Positions 1 to 7,880 of a stretch of DNA of 39,278 bases are shown one piece after another. A program made the position numbers and the translations under genes. The first letter of the stretch is position 1; every line of letters begins with the position of its first letter. Source of the stretch: Dehalococcoidia bacterium. Its GTDB lineage: Bacteria; Chloroflexota; Dehalococcoidia; UBA2979. Location of the stretch: assembly GCA_029247135.1 (NCBI GenBank), contig JAQWLS010000046.1:1-39278 (forward strand), given 5' to 3'. The notes beneath the pieces were generated by a model that saw only the letters and a program-made list of their open reading frames with translations, had not been told where the DNA came from and did no database searches.

Positions 1-487
1 ATGCTGACTGAGGATGTTCGCTTTTGAATTTATTTCCGATTGCTCGCTCTTCTAGAGCGAGCGGAGCAGCTGCCTTTTTTAATGATTCAGCGAGATTTTT
101 TTGCTCGGGCCAATCGAAAAATCCCCACGTCCCACCCATTACAAGACCCCAGACTCTTTCGGGATATTTTATTGAAAGACCCAGTCCAGTTCGTCCACCC
201 ATCGATTGGCAGATGAGACCCACGTCTTCTAGCCCAAGTTCGTCGAGTAATAATTTCAAGTCTTGGACGAATCGAGATCCACCCTCTTGAGTTTTGTCCT
301 CTGACCAACAAAATCCCCTGTGATCAATAGTGATACAGCGGTAATTTTTGGAGAAATATGGGATTTGCTGCCACCAAGATATATGATTTCCTGCAGCTCC
401 GTGAAGGAAAATAAGAGTAGCGGCGTCCTCGGGTCCCGAGTGATCTTCATAATAAAGATTACATCCTCCCACGTCTAAATAAGTCAT
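1..487 (-). CDS. alpha/beta hydrolase, 3' end beyond the window
   Basis: This frame runs open from an ATG at 487 to the left edge, giving 162 residues without a stop, so the C-terminal half is missing. An early His-Gly (residues 29-30) would form the oxyanion-hole turn. It is followed by a D-H-R-G-F stretch (55-59) typical of alpha/beta hydrolases, and by C-Q-S-M-G-G (93-98), which places a nucleophile at Ser95 in a nucleophile elbow with Cys instead of the first Gly. The acid and histidine of the triad would lie outside the window. Substrate cannot be read from the sequence; the family covers esterases, C-C hydrolases and haloperoxidase-like proteins. A 13-base palindrome lies 19 bases upstream of the start. 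The next gene, a thioesterase, is on the same strand 84 bases upstream and may share the transcript. Confidence 0.85.
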   Translation of the reverse strand, partial: MTYLDVGGCNLYYEDHSGPEDAATLIFLHGAAGNHISWWQQIPYFSKNYRCITIDHRGFCWSEDKTQEGGSRFVQDLKLLLDELGLEDVGLICQSMGGRTGLGLSIKYPERVWGLVMGGTWGFFDWPEQKNLAESLKKAAAPLALEERAIGNKFKSEHPQSA

Positions 488-505
488 AGTATTCCTTCAA
501 GTTAG

Positions 506-518
506 CAACTCTGAGTTG
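506..518. repeat. 13-bp palindrome upstream of the hydrolase gene
   Basis: CAACTC-T-GAGTTG, six-base arms around one central base, is seen directly. It lies 19 bases upstream of the hydrolase start at 487, between two minus-strand genes. The single-base centre fits a protein-binding dyad better than an RNA hairpin, but short palindromes occur by chance, so function is unproven. Confidence 0.3.
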
Positions 519-571
519 ACAGGTTATCGGCTAATTTAGTTGGTGTCTAAGATTAAAGATTCATACCTGTC

Positions 572-1054
572 TCAGTTCATGGGTCTCCAACCAAGTTGGC
601 GAGCCAAATGTTCTTGTTGGTTGCCAGGGAGCTTGAGATATAGCGCATCACTTTCTACGAGGAGTTCTTTTTTTGCGGATCTGATTTCGGCATGTACATT
701 TATTCTTCGGCCGGTCCGCTTGCTAACTGTGGCGGAGATAAGTAAGGCATCATCGGTAGTGACCCGCGATCTGTACTTAATCTCTAATTTAGCCGTCACT
801 CCGAGGACACCGATCTGAGACCATAGTGCCCACGCCATGGCTTCATCAATTAGTGAGGCAAGAACTCCGCCGTGCACGATACTGGGAAATCCTTGATCTT
901 CAACTCGAGGCTTATAGAGTGATTGAACTGACCCGTCGTCAAGTCGGCTGAATTTCATTCCCAGACCTGCGTCATTGTGAATTCCACAGGCAAAGCACAC
1001 TTGTTCATAGAAACTATCAGGAAATTGGCTCGTATCTGGAGTTTTTGTGTCCAT
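572..1054 (-). CDS. PaaI-type hotdog-fold acyl-CoA thioesterase
   Basis: A 160-residue single-domain protein of normal length for the PaaI/4HBT thioesterase families. It begins with the usual C-x-x-C-G...N...G-L-G-M segment (residues 20-33). The hotdog helix carries I-V-H-G-G-V-L-A (59-66) followed by Asp70-Glu71, the H-G-G and acidic positions used by this family to hydrolyse the thioester. Members cleave acyl- or aryl-CoA in the cytosol to recycle CoA. The exact acyl group cannot be predicted. It is divergent from the DUF1385 gene, with a 119-base gap between them that must hold both promoters; I could not fix promoter boxes there. Confidence 0.88.
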   Translation of the reverse strand: MDTKTPDTSQFPDSFYEQVCFACGIHNDAGLGMKFSRLDDGSVQSLYKPRVEDQGFPSIVHGGVLASLIDEAMAWALWSQIGVLGVTAKLEIKYRSRVTTDDALLISATVSKRTGRRINVHAEIRSAKKELLVESDALYLKLPGNQQEHLARQLGWRPMN

Positions 1055-1173
1055 CAGGATCCTTCGTTTGATGTCGAAAGTTATGAATATTGATCTTCAT
1101 GATAGGTCTAAGCGATGAAGTGACATAATCTTATTTAGATTGACGAGCTAAGAATATTATTGGAGTTAGATTA

Positions 1174-2079
1174 ATGCCCCAAAATCCGGAGACTAGCAAA
1201 CCGATTCTTGGCGGGCAGGCCGTGGTCGAAGGAATTATGATTCGAGGCGCCCGTAGCGTTACTATTGCGGTGAAGAATCCTAACGAATCGATATTAGTGA
1301 AAAGCGAAGAGTTGAATAACATCTTTGCCGGTCGATTGCGATCTATCCCATTTATACGTGGAGTTATTGTGCTAGCAGAAACTCTGGTGCTCGGGCTTCG
1401 TGCGCTGACGTGGTCTTCGGCGGTGGCAATCGGTGATATTGAGCATGAAGATCAAGAAGCCGGACTAACGATTCTTGATTGGGTAATTTTTGTTTTAGCT
1501 TTTGGAACAGGTCTTGCTATATTTTTTGCGGGGCCAGTTGTTGCAACTAGTTGGCTCGAGAATTTTTTTGCAGACTGGGTTGCAGTGTTATGTGAGGGAG
1601 TGCTTCGCATTCTTTTCTTGCTAGCCTATATTTGGTTAATTGGTCATATATCTGACGTTCAGCGAATGTTTCAGTTTCATGGTGCAGAACATATGGCGAT
1701 AGCTGCGGCCGAGACACATACGCCACTTACGAATAAGAACGTAAGAAATTTTTCTAGACTGCATCCGAGATGTGGAACTTCATTTTTACTAACCGTCGCA
1801 TTGGTTTCGGTGGTGATATTTGCATTCGCTGGCAGTGATCCTCTTTGGTGGCGGATGCTATCGCGATTGCTCTTGATTCCAGCAGTGGCAGGTGTCGCTT
1901 ATGAGGGGATACGGTTAGCCGATAAGTTTCAGGGATTTTTCCTTGTCAAATTGATTTCCAGTGGCAATCTTAATTTGCAAAAACTAACTACGAGAGTTCC
2001 TGATGATGAGCACATTGACTTAGCAATAGTTGCTGTATCAAGGGCTCAGGCGTTTGAAGATACGATTACCGATCAGTAA
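1174..2079 (+). CDS. DUF1385 (YqhQ-like) membrane protein
   Basis: A 301-residue protein matching the DUF1385/COG3872 family, called YqhQ in Bacillus. The signature start G-G-Q-A-V-V-E-G-I-M-I-R-G (about residues 13-25) is present. So is the central F-H-G-A-E-H motif (about 167-172), followed by L-H-P-R-C-G-T-S-F near residue 205. Several hydrophobic segments lie between about residues 98 and 240, so it is an inner-membrane protein. The conserved His, Glu and Cys have led to a prediction of metal dependence, but the function is unknown. The start has GGAG nine bases upstream. In many bacteria this gene sits near prfA or rpmE; here its neighbours are an acyl-CoA synthetase and a thioesterase, so context adds little. 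Confidence 0.9.
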   Translation: MPQNPETSKPILGGQAVVEGIMIRGARSVTIAVKNPNESILVKSEELNNIFAGRLRSIPFIRGVIVLAETLVLGLRALTWSSAVAIGDIEHEDQEAGLTILDWVIFVLAFGTGLAIFFAGPVVATSWLENFFADWVAVLCEGVLRILFLLAYIWLIGHISDVQRMFQFHGAEHMAIAAAETHTPLTNKNVRNFSRLHPRCGTSFLLTVALVSVVIFAFAGSDPLWWRMLSRLLLIPAVAGVAYEGIRLADKFQGFFLVKLISSGNLNLQKLTTRVPDDEHIDLAIVAVSRAQAFEDTITDQ

Positions 2080-2171
2080 CTACTTGTGAAATACTCGACA
2101 CGCATGGCAATAAACTCAAGTTACCGCTACGATTTGCACGCATCAAATTAAATTACTGATAAGGAATATTG

Positions 2172-2891
2172 ATGACTTCATTAACTGTTACTGACACAAT
2201 AATAACTCAAGCCCGCTCAGAGGGACGTTCGCTTCTGTCTGAAGTTGAATCTAAAAACTTGCTAGTTGCTGAGGGAATTTCAGTCACTGATGCTCAGTTG
2301 GCAAAAGATGCAGATGAAGCAGTTTCAGTAGCCGAGACTTTGGGATATCCAGTAGTTATGAAAATAATTTCACCTGATATTGCTCATAAATCTGATGTGG
2401 GTGGTGTAGTGGTAGGCCTGGCTGATTCGGGCGAAGTAAAATCTGCCTACGACGAAATGATGGCAAAAGTTTCTTCTGTTGCCTCCACAGCAAGGATTGA
2501 TGGTGTGTCGGTGCAAAACATGGCAGAGCCCGGAATTGAGGTAATAGTCGGTGCGACTACGGACCCCCAATTTGGACCGGTTATGATGTTTGGTCTTGGT
2601 GGTGTGTTTGTGGAAGTACTGAAAGATGTTTCATTTAGGATTGTTCCTCTTGAGTCTCGGGATGCAAAACAGATGGTTCGCGAGATCGATGCACTGCCAA
2701 TTTTGGAGGGAGTCAGGGGACAAGACGGTGCAGATTTAGAGGCATTAGAAACACTTCTTCTCTCTATTTCTGAGTTAATTGAGCGTCGACCGGAGATTGC
2801 AGAGTTGGACCTGAACCCTGTTTTTGCTTATTCGAATGGTGCGATCGCGGTGGACGCGAGAATAGTACTTCATTCACAAAATGACGTTTAG
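2172..2891 (+). CDS. ADP-forming acetate/acyl-CoA ligase, beta (ATP-grasp) subunit
   Basis: A 239-residue ATP-grasp protein of the kind that forms the beta subunit of NDP-forming acyl-CoA synthetases. It shows G-Y-P-V-V-M-K and H-K-S-D-V-G-G-V-V near residues 57-77, the glycine-rich F-G-L-G-G-V-F-V-E turn near 140-148, and a final E-L-D-L-N-P-V segment that closes the nucleotide site. With the alpha subunit it interconverts acyl-CoA, ADP and phosphate with the acid, CoA and ATP, so it can make ATP from acyl-CoA. I prefer ATG 2172 over TTG 2169 because AAGGA ends six bases before it. The next gene begins 10 bases after this stop, and its Shine-Dalgarno sequence overlaps this stop codon, implying translational coupling. 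Confidence 0.88.
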   Translation: MTSLTVTDTIITQARSEGRSLLSEVESKNLLVAEGISVTDAQLAKDADEAVSVAETLGYPVVMKIISPDIAHKSDVGGVVVGLADSGEVKSAYDEMMAKVSSVASTARIDGVSVQNMAEPGIEVIVGATTDPQFGPVMMFGLGGVFVEVLKDVSFRIVPLESRDAKQMVREIDALPILEGVRGQDGADLEALETLLLSISELIERRPEIAELDLNPVFAYSNGAIAVDARIVLHSQNDV

Positions 2892-2901
2892 GAGAAAGAT
2901 T

Positions 2902-4326
2902 ATGGTGGTTGATCGGGATCGACTAGAGAGAGCACTTAATCCAAAAAGTGTTGTTGTGGTAGGTGACAAAGGCCCAGGATATATGTGGCTGTCTAACATG
3001 TCTGAATATACAGGCAAACTATATTCCGTTCAGGTAGATCCGAATGAAATCCCTGGGATTGAAGAGAAAAACATTCCGAATTTTAGTTCAGTCGCTGAGG
3101 TTCCAGGCGAAGTAGATTTGGTGGTATGTGCGGTACCCAGGCAGATCGCTCCGATAATTATTGGGCAGGCTATTGAGAAGCAAGTCGGAGGCGTTTCGAT
3201 GTTTACGTCTGGGTTTGCGGAAACGGGTGAACCCGATGCAATTGAACTGCAGAAAAAAATTGTGGATGCTTGCGTCGAGTCAGGAATGCCGCTTGTTGGA
3301 CCCAACTGTATGGGGATTTATAACCGAGAGCTAGGCGTCAAATTTAGTAATCAACAGGAGCAGGGTCAGGGGTCCGACCTTGGTGTTATATCGCAAAGTG
3401 GGACACACGGTATAGGTATTTCACTTGGGTCACAAAGATTAGGTATGAAAGTTGGACGGACTATCTCTATAGGGAATGCCGTTGTGTGTAATGAGAGTGA
3501 CTATATTGAGTATTTGATAGACGATGAAAAATCCCCAATTGTTGCTATGTACCTAGAGGGTGTGAAAGATGGCCCGCGTTTTTTCGCTGGATTAAAAAAA
3601 TTAGCTCAGAAGAAGCCTGTGGTTATCTGGCGAGGCGGGGGTACCGATGCGGGCGCCAGAGCAGCGCATTCGCACACCGCATCTCTTGCGACAGACACAG
3701 CGGTTTGGGATGGGATGATTAGGCAGTCTGGAGCTATTCCCACTGAGTCACTGGAAGATACACTTGACGTATTGGCCGCCTTAGTTCACGCTCCTGCGTG
3801 CGCGGGTTTGGGCACTGCTCTTGTAGCCATGACTGGCGGACAATCAGTCGCAATTACAGATCAATTCCAGCGCGCTGGTTTTGACGTACCAGAGCTTTCT
3901 CAGAAGTCATACGATACGCTCGGAGAGTTTTTTGTGACAATTGGCGGTTCATATAGAAATCCTTTTGACGCCGCGAGTACTATTCGAAGCGAGACTGAGA
4001 ACTTAGAAAAGATTCTTGAGGTTCTAGCCGAGGATTCTAATATTGATGGTGGGGTTGCCATAGAACTGACAACGGCCGGATTTGATAAGGAACCTGAGCG
4101 ACTTGCCGCTCAGCTCGATTTGTTGGCAGAGTATCGTACCAAAACGGACCAACCGATTGTGGCTATGATGCCTGAAGGTGGGGCAGTTAGCGGTCAGGCT
4201 GAGGTTGTTTTGGCTGCTCGTACCAAGGTGTCAGAATCGGGATTTCCAGTCTATCCTTCATTTAGAAGAGGTGCGGAGGCGTTGGCACGCGTTCAATCTT
4301 ACTGGTCATGGCGTTATTCCCTATAG
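2902..4326 (+). CDS. ADP-forming acetate/acyl-CoA ligase, alpha subunit (CoA-binding, succinyl-CoA-ligase-like)
   Basis: A 474-residue partner of the preceding beta subunit. It has an N-terminal CoA-binding Rossmann domain (about 1-140, containing P-N-C-M-G near 134-138) and two succinyl-CoA-ligase-like domains. S-H-T-A-S-L-A-T (257-264) matches the family's S-H-T-G-S-L-A segment, making His258 the likely phospho-histidine. A second glycine-rich T-G-G-Q-S-V motif follows near residue 310. AGGAG at 2890-2894 is spaced for ATG 2902; an upstream ATG at 2881 in the same frame has no such site. The two subunits are separate genes here, whereas many bacteria carry them fused. Acyl specificity is open: acetate, propionate and branched or aryl acids are all known in this family. 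Confidence 0.88.
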   Translation: MVVDRDRLERALNPKSVVVVGDKGPGYMWLSNMSEYTGKLYSVQVDPNEIPGIEEKNIPNFSSVAEVPGEVDLVVCAVPRQIAPIIIGQAIEKQVGGVSMFTSGFAETGEPDAIELQKKIVDACVESGMPLVGPNCMGIYNRELGVKFSNQQEQGQGSDLGVISQSGTHGIGISLGSQRLGMKVGRTISIGNAVVCNESDYIEYLIDDEKSPIVAMYLEGVKDGPRFFAGLKKLAQKKPVVIWRGGGTDAGARAAHSHTASLATDTAVWDGMIRQSGAIPTESLEDTLDVLAALVHAPACAGLGTALVAMTGGQSVAITDQFQRAGFDVPELSQKSYDTLGEFFVTIGGSYRNPFDAASTIRSETENLEKILEVLAEDSNIDGGVAIELTTAGFDKEPERLAAQLDLLAEYRTKTDQPIVAMMPEGGAVSGQAEVVLAARTKVSESGFPVYPSFRRGAEALARVQSYWSWRYSL

Positions 4327-4361
4327 AGATTATGGGAGTACGGACCTAACGAATATTTTGG

Positions 4362-5264
4362 TTATAACAGTACGTCACCGATTTTAAGAACATCACCAGC
4401 TGCAACTTTTTTCTCACCAGGTTGCTGCACTCTCGAAATGGTAATTGTGCCCCCGATAGTTGATACCACAGCGGCACCTTCGATAACGTCAACTATTCTT
4501 CCTGGTTCGTCATTCACTCCCCCACCAGACTTGTATGAACTTCCAAAAAGTTTTAGGTTGCTGCCGTTGAGTTCAGCACTCGCACCTGGTTGTGGGTCAC
4601 AACCACGAATTGTGTCGTGGATTATTTGACCATGGGCTGAGAAATTTAATATTCCGTGACTCTCTTCACAAGGACCTTCATACGTGGCCAGCGATTCATC
4701 TTGTACAATACGTTCAGCTTTCCCATTCCTTACAAGGCCGACTGCTTCGGTCAGTGCTTCAACTCCCATCGGATACAACTCGTTGAAATAGATGCTGCCT
4801 ACTGTGTCGTTCTCTCCAATATTTGCTTTTTTCTGCAGAACTATTGGCCCAGTATCGATACCCTCGTCGACCCAAAAAATGGTAATACCTGTTTCTTGTC
4901 TTCCTGCAAGAATTGCCCAGTTCATCGCAGCCCGACCTCTATGAAGTGGCAGTAGGCTCGGGTGGTATTGAATCGCTCCTTGAGTTGCTGCCTCCAAAAC
5001 ATTTTGTCGAACAATATCAGTGACGAACGCGAATACTAAGAGATCTGGTTTCCAGCTTAAGTACTCGTCAAAGCCTTCATCTTTCCGCAGTTCTCTTGTA
5101 AATACATTCGGTATATTTTTCTCTTTAGCCGCTTCGGCAAGTGGATCAGTGCGTCCCTCACGAGGCTTAGGAGTTGATATACCGACCACTTCTTCACCGG
5201 CCGCAACTAACGAATCAAATACATCTTTCCCAAAAGCTTGTTGTCCAAATACTACAATACGCAT
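4362..5264 (-). CDS. formyltransferase-family protein resembling the 10-formyl-THF hydrolase domain of ALDH1L
   Basis: A 300-residue protein with an N-terminal formyltransferase Rossmann domain (1-200) and a C-terminal OB-like domain (205-300). The opening M-R-I-V-V-F-G-Q-Q-A-F-G, the Y-H-P-S-L-L-P...H-R-G loop (100-109), I-F-W-V-D-E-G-I-D-T-G (129-139) and a later A-T-Y-E-G resemble animal 10-formyltetrahydrofolate dehydrogenase more than methionyl-tRNA formyltransferase. His101 and Asp137 are 36 residues apart, as are His106 and Asp142 of the rat enzyme. The position of the family's catalytic Asn holds Gln99. No carrier-protein or aldehyde dehydrogenase domain follows. Likely reactions are formyl-THF hydrolysis or formyl transfer to a small molecule. 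It is convergent with the acyl-CoA ligase gene and 90 bases from the kinase gene. Confidence 0.8.
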   Translation of the reverse strand: MRIVVFGQQAFGKDVFDSLVAAGEEVVGISTPKPREGRTDPLAEAAKEKNIPNVFTRELRKDEGFDEYLSWKPDLLVFAFVTDIVRQNVLEAATQGAIQYHPSLLPLHRGRAAMNWAILAGRQETGITIFWVDEGIDTGPIVLQKKANIGENDTVGSIYFNELYPMGVEALTEAVGLVRNGKAERIVQDESLATYEGPCEESHGILNFSAHGQIIHDTIRGCDPQPGASAELNGSNLKLFGSSYKSGGGVNDEPGRIVDVIEGAAVVSTIGGTITISRVQQPGEKKVAAGDVLKIGDVLL

Positions 5265-5353
5265 GATGTTTGCTCTCCAATTCTGAATGACATTCCTTGT
5301 GTTGATGCCGAGTTATTTGTTTTTGAATAAAAATCGAACTCGCCCATGATACT

Positions 5354-6448
5354 TCATGAAAAGGCGGAAGGGAGGTCAGAAAGTGCCTCTATTGCCCGTA
5401 TTGCTCGACTCAGGCCACTTTTGTGTACTTCGGCCATTCTCCCTGGTGGACTGCCAATCACTCCAATTACAAAGACTGCGAATGTTAGAAATACTGAGGA
5501 AGCGTAATCTTCGACGAGGTCCTGGAAAGGATACCCGGGCGTCCCCAGTTGTTGCAGTTTTGAGTTGTAAAAGGAGAGCAGACTTAATAATTCACTCTGC
5601 TCGAGCTCCTCAGCCATGCTGAGAGTCAGGAAATATGCAACGTCATAAATTCCTCGAGCTTTTGCGGTAAATTGCCAATCGATAGCCGTAACCTCACCAT
5701 TTGCAGAAAAAAACAGATTATCTAATCGAAAGTCACCGTGAATTATAGAGACCGGTGGTGTTGACAACGATTGCAATAAATCAGGGTATGTGTCGACCGC
5801 TTGGTTAATGAGTCGAGCAGTCAGTTGAGATACTTCGCCAGACTGCTCATAGAGCTTCCAGGCCGCTCTAAAGGCGTTCTGCACAGGTTCTGCATTGTGA
5901 AGACCAACAGTCGTGTACGGGAGCCATAAATTTTGATCCTCATCAGAATAATCCCAATAGGTTGCGTGTAACGAGGCGAGCGCACCAAGCGTACGCTTAG
6001 CTTCGGCATACGAGCATCCTCGCAGCTGATCGCCTTGATTTTCTGCAGCTAGTGATTCTAGTAATAGCAGGTGTTCCGTACCGCGCTCAGTTTCTTCGTA
6101 CTCTGCATAATAAGAGTCGGGTAAAACTAAGGAACTGGTTTTTTTTAGTTTAGGCGCCAAGAGTCTGTAGAAATTGACTTCTCGCTGGAACCATTTTTGA
6201 AAGTTGCCAACATTAGAGCCTAACCGGGGCGTATTTTTTGCAATTATCTTGTCAGGCCCAATCCCGTCTTCATATCCGATATTTAAGAAAACTACATCGC
6301 TGTTTGCACCAGTCATATCGCCGATTTCTTTGATTTTTATTTGTCGGACAGTTGTTAAGCCGTCAATTAGTTCGTGTTCTCGCAGGAGATGAGTCATCCA
6401 TCTCGGTGTCAGTTCTTCAACGTGAATTGGCATATTCTTACGATCCAT
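5354..6448 (-). CDS. APH/ecdysteroid-kinase-like phosphotransferase
   Basis: A 364-residue small-molecule kinase of the aminoglycoside phosphotransferase/choline kinase fold. It shows a candidate ATP-binding lysine in I-I-A-K-N (Lys71), the Brenner motif H-G-D-F-R-L-D-N (237-244) with catalytic Asp239 and Asn244, and the metal-binding I-D-W-Q (256-259). The N-terminal region and the D-W-Q form place it nearest the ecdysteroid-kinase-like (EcKL) and DUF1679 branch, which phosphorylates hydroxyls on hydrophobic small molecules. Substrate is unknown. Two starts are possible, ATG 6448 and an in-frame ATG five codons later; neither has a strong ribosome-binding site. It precedes the formyltransferase-like gene on the same strand. 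Confidence 0.82.
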   Translation of the reverse strand: MDRKNMPIHVEELTPRWMTHLLREHELIDGLTTVRQIKIKEIGDMTGANSDVVFLNIGYEDGIGPDKIIAKNTPRLGSNVGNFQKWFQREVNFYRLLAPKLKKTSSLVLPDSYYAEYEETERGTEHLLLLESLAAENQGDQLRGCSYAEAKRTLGALASLHATYWDYSDEDQNLWLPYTTVGLHNAEPVQNAFRAAWKLYEQSGEVSQLTARLINQAVDTYPDLLQSLSTPPVSIIHGDFRLDNLFFSANGEVTAIDWQFTAKARGIYDVAYFLTLSMAEELEQSELLSLLSFYNSKLQQLGTPGYPFQDLVEDYASSVFLTFAVFVIGVIGSPPGRMAEVHKSGLSRAIRAIEALSDLPSAFS

Positions 6449-6511
6449 AAAATGACTTTTCGGTATGATTATTTCGTCCGTAATGGAGGAACGCGGTTAT
6501 AGTGGTTTGGT

Positions 6512-6536
6512 GCATGTCTACCCAAGGTAGTCATGC
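6512..6536. repeat. 25-bp near-perfect inverted repeat before the M16 peptidase genes
   Basis: Arms GCATGTCTACC and GGTAGTCATGC flank a 3-base centre (CAA) with one T-T mismatch. It sits in the 121-base divergent gap, 34 bases before the TTG start of the M16 gene. It could be an operator for either gene or a 5'-leader hairpin. It is not a convincing terminator for the minus-strand gene, because that gene starts here and does not end here. Confidence 0.45.
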
Positions 6537-6569
6537 CTGAAAAAAATAGTAAATTAGGGATTAACTTAG

Positions 6570-7880
6570 TTGACATCTACACCTAGCTTTGCATTTGATT
6601 TGCCGGTCACTAGGCATACTTTGTCCAATGGTCTGCGTGTTCTACTCCATCATGATAAGTCTTCTCCGATTGTGTGTGTGTCAGTTTATTATCATGTAGG
6701 AATGAGATCTGAGCCGAAGGGTCGGACTGGATTCGCTCATCTTTTTGAACACCTAATGTTTCAAGGTTCAGCTCAGATGGAAAAAATGGAACTTGTGGGC
6801 CAGGTACAGTCAGTTGGCGGAACGCTGAACGGCTCAACTCGTTTTGACTTCACCAATTATTGGGAGGTAGTGCCGTCTCATGCGCTTGACTTAGCTTTAT
6901 GGATGGAAGCCGATCGTATGCGCGGCCCTGATATAAGTGAAACCGAACTAGAGAATCAGCGGGATGTTGTGAAAAATGAAATTCGAGTAAACGTCCTAAA
7001 CCGACCATATGGAACTTTCCCATGGTTAGATGTTCAGGAGCAGGCCTTTGATAATTGGCAGAATTCTCACAACGGGTACGGTGACATGGTAGATTTGGAT
7101 TCCGCAACACTCGCGGACGCTCAGGATTTTTTTGATCGTTACTATTCACCAAAGAATGCTGTTTTATGTGTTGCTGGAGATTTTGAAGAAGCAGCCGCCA
7201 TGAAATCAATCAATTCCTTCTTTTCCGACATTCCAGCTATGAATCTGCCTGAAAGGCCTGATATAGCTGAAGAACCTCAAGTGGCAGAGAGGGTACATTC
7301 CAAGATTGACCCGTTAGCATCTCGGCCAGCTTTGGCACTTGCCTATCGAACACCCGATAGGGGATCGACAGACTATTATGCCCTTGGCCTATTGAACGGC
7401 ATTTTGACAGTGGGCGATGATTCACTGCTGCGAAAAGAGCTAGTGCGCAAAAAAGGATTTACGAGTTCTGTTTCCGGTTCGATGAATTTTCTCGGCCATA
7501 TGCACAATGCCGAGACACCTCTACTCCTTACTATTTCTCTAATTCATGATGACAAAGTTGATCCGGACTCGATAATTATGGAGATTGATAAAATTATTAA
7601 ATCAATCTCCAGCTCGCCGATCAGTGAGGACTTGCTGGTTAGGGCTAAGACTAAAGTACGGTCGGGGCTATACGGACTGCTGTCTGGTTCCGGTTACCCT
7701 AGATTTGGGGTGTCAGATCTTTTATGTTCATTTGAGTTACTTGAAGGAGATGCTTCGTTGGCAAGCAGTATCCCTGAACGATTTGATGTGATTGAGATTG
7801 CTGATCTCAGGCGAGTCGCTGAGAAGTATTTAATTCCCTCAAATCGAACAGTGATAAAACTTGTGGCAGGTGCCAAATGA
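6570..7880 (+). CDS. M16 zinc peptidase, catalytic subunit
   Basis: A 436-residue M16B-type peptidase (pitrilysin/insulinase clan). The inverted zinc motif H-L-F-E-H is at residues 57-61 and the third ligand Glu137 lies exactly 76 residues later in N-E-I-R, as the family requires. The C-terminal half carries the second M16 domain. The start is TTG with AGGGA nine bases upstream; translation from it leads straight into an M16 N-terminus with no obvious signal peptide. Its stop overlaps the ATG of the next gene (ATGA), so the two subunits are translationally coupled. Such pairs form heterodimers degrading peptides; whether this one is cytosolic or exported is not clear. Confidence 0.92.
   Translation: MTSTPSFAFDLPVTRHTLSNGLRVLLHHDKSSPIVCVSVYYHVGMRSEPKGRTGFAHLFEHLMFQGSAQMEKMELVGQVQSVGGTLNGSTRFDFTNYWEVVPSHALDLALWMEADRMRGPDISETELENQRDVVKNEIRVNVLNRPYGTFPWLDVQEQAFDNWQNSHNGYGDMVDLDSATLADAQDFFDRYYSPKNAVLCVAGDFEEAAAMKSINSFFSDIPAMNLPERPDIAEEPQVAERVHSKIDPLASRPALALAYRTPDRGSTDYYALGLLNGILTVGDDSLLRKELVRKKGFTSSVSGSMNFLGHMHNAETPLLLTISLIHDDKVDPDSIIMEIDKIIKSISSSPISEDLLVRAKTKVRSGLYGLLSGSGYPRFGVSDLLCSFELLEGDASLASSIPERFDVIEIADLRRVAEKYLIPSNRTVIKLVAGAK

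Noticed and set aside
540-818. Plus-strand open frame over the thioesterase gene
   Set aside because: It is antisense to a gene with clear hotdog motifs and has no recognisable domain or ribosome-binding site.
1055-1173. Promoter boxes in the divergent gap before the DUF1385 gene
   Set aside because: A TTGACG-like box near 1140 has no properly spaced -10 partner; I could not support a specific promoter.
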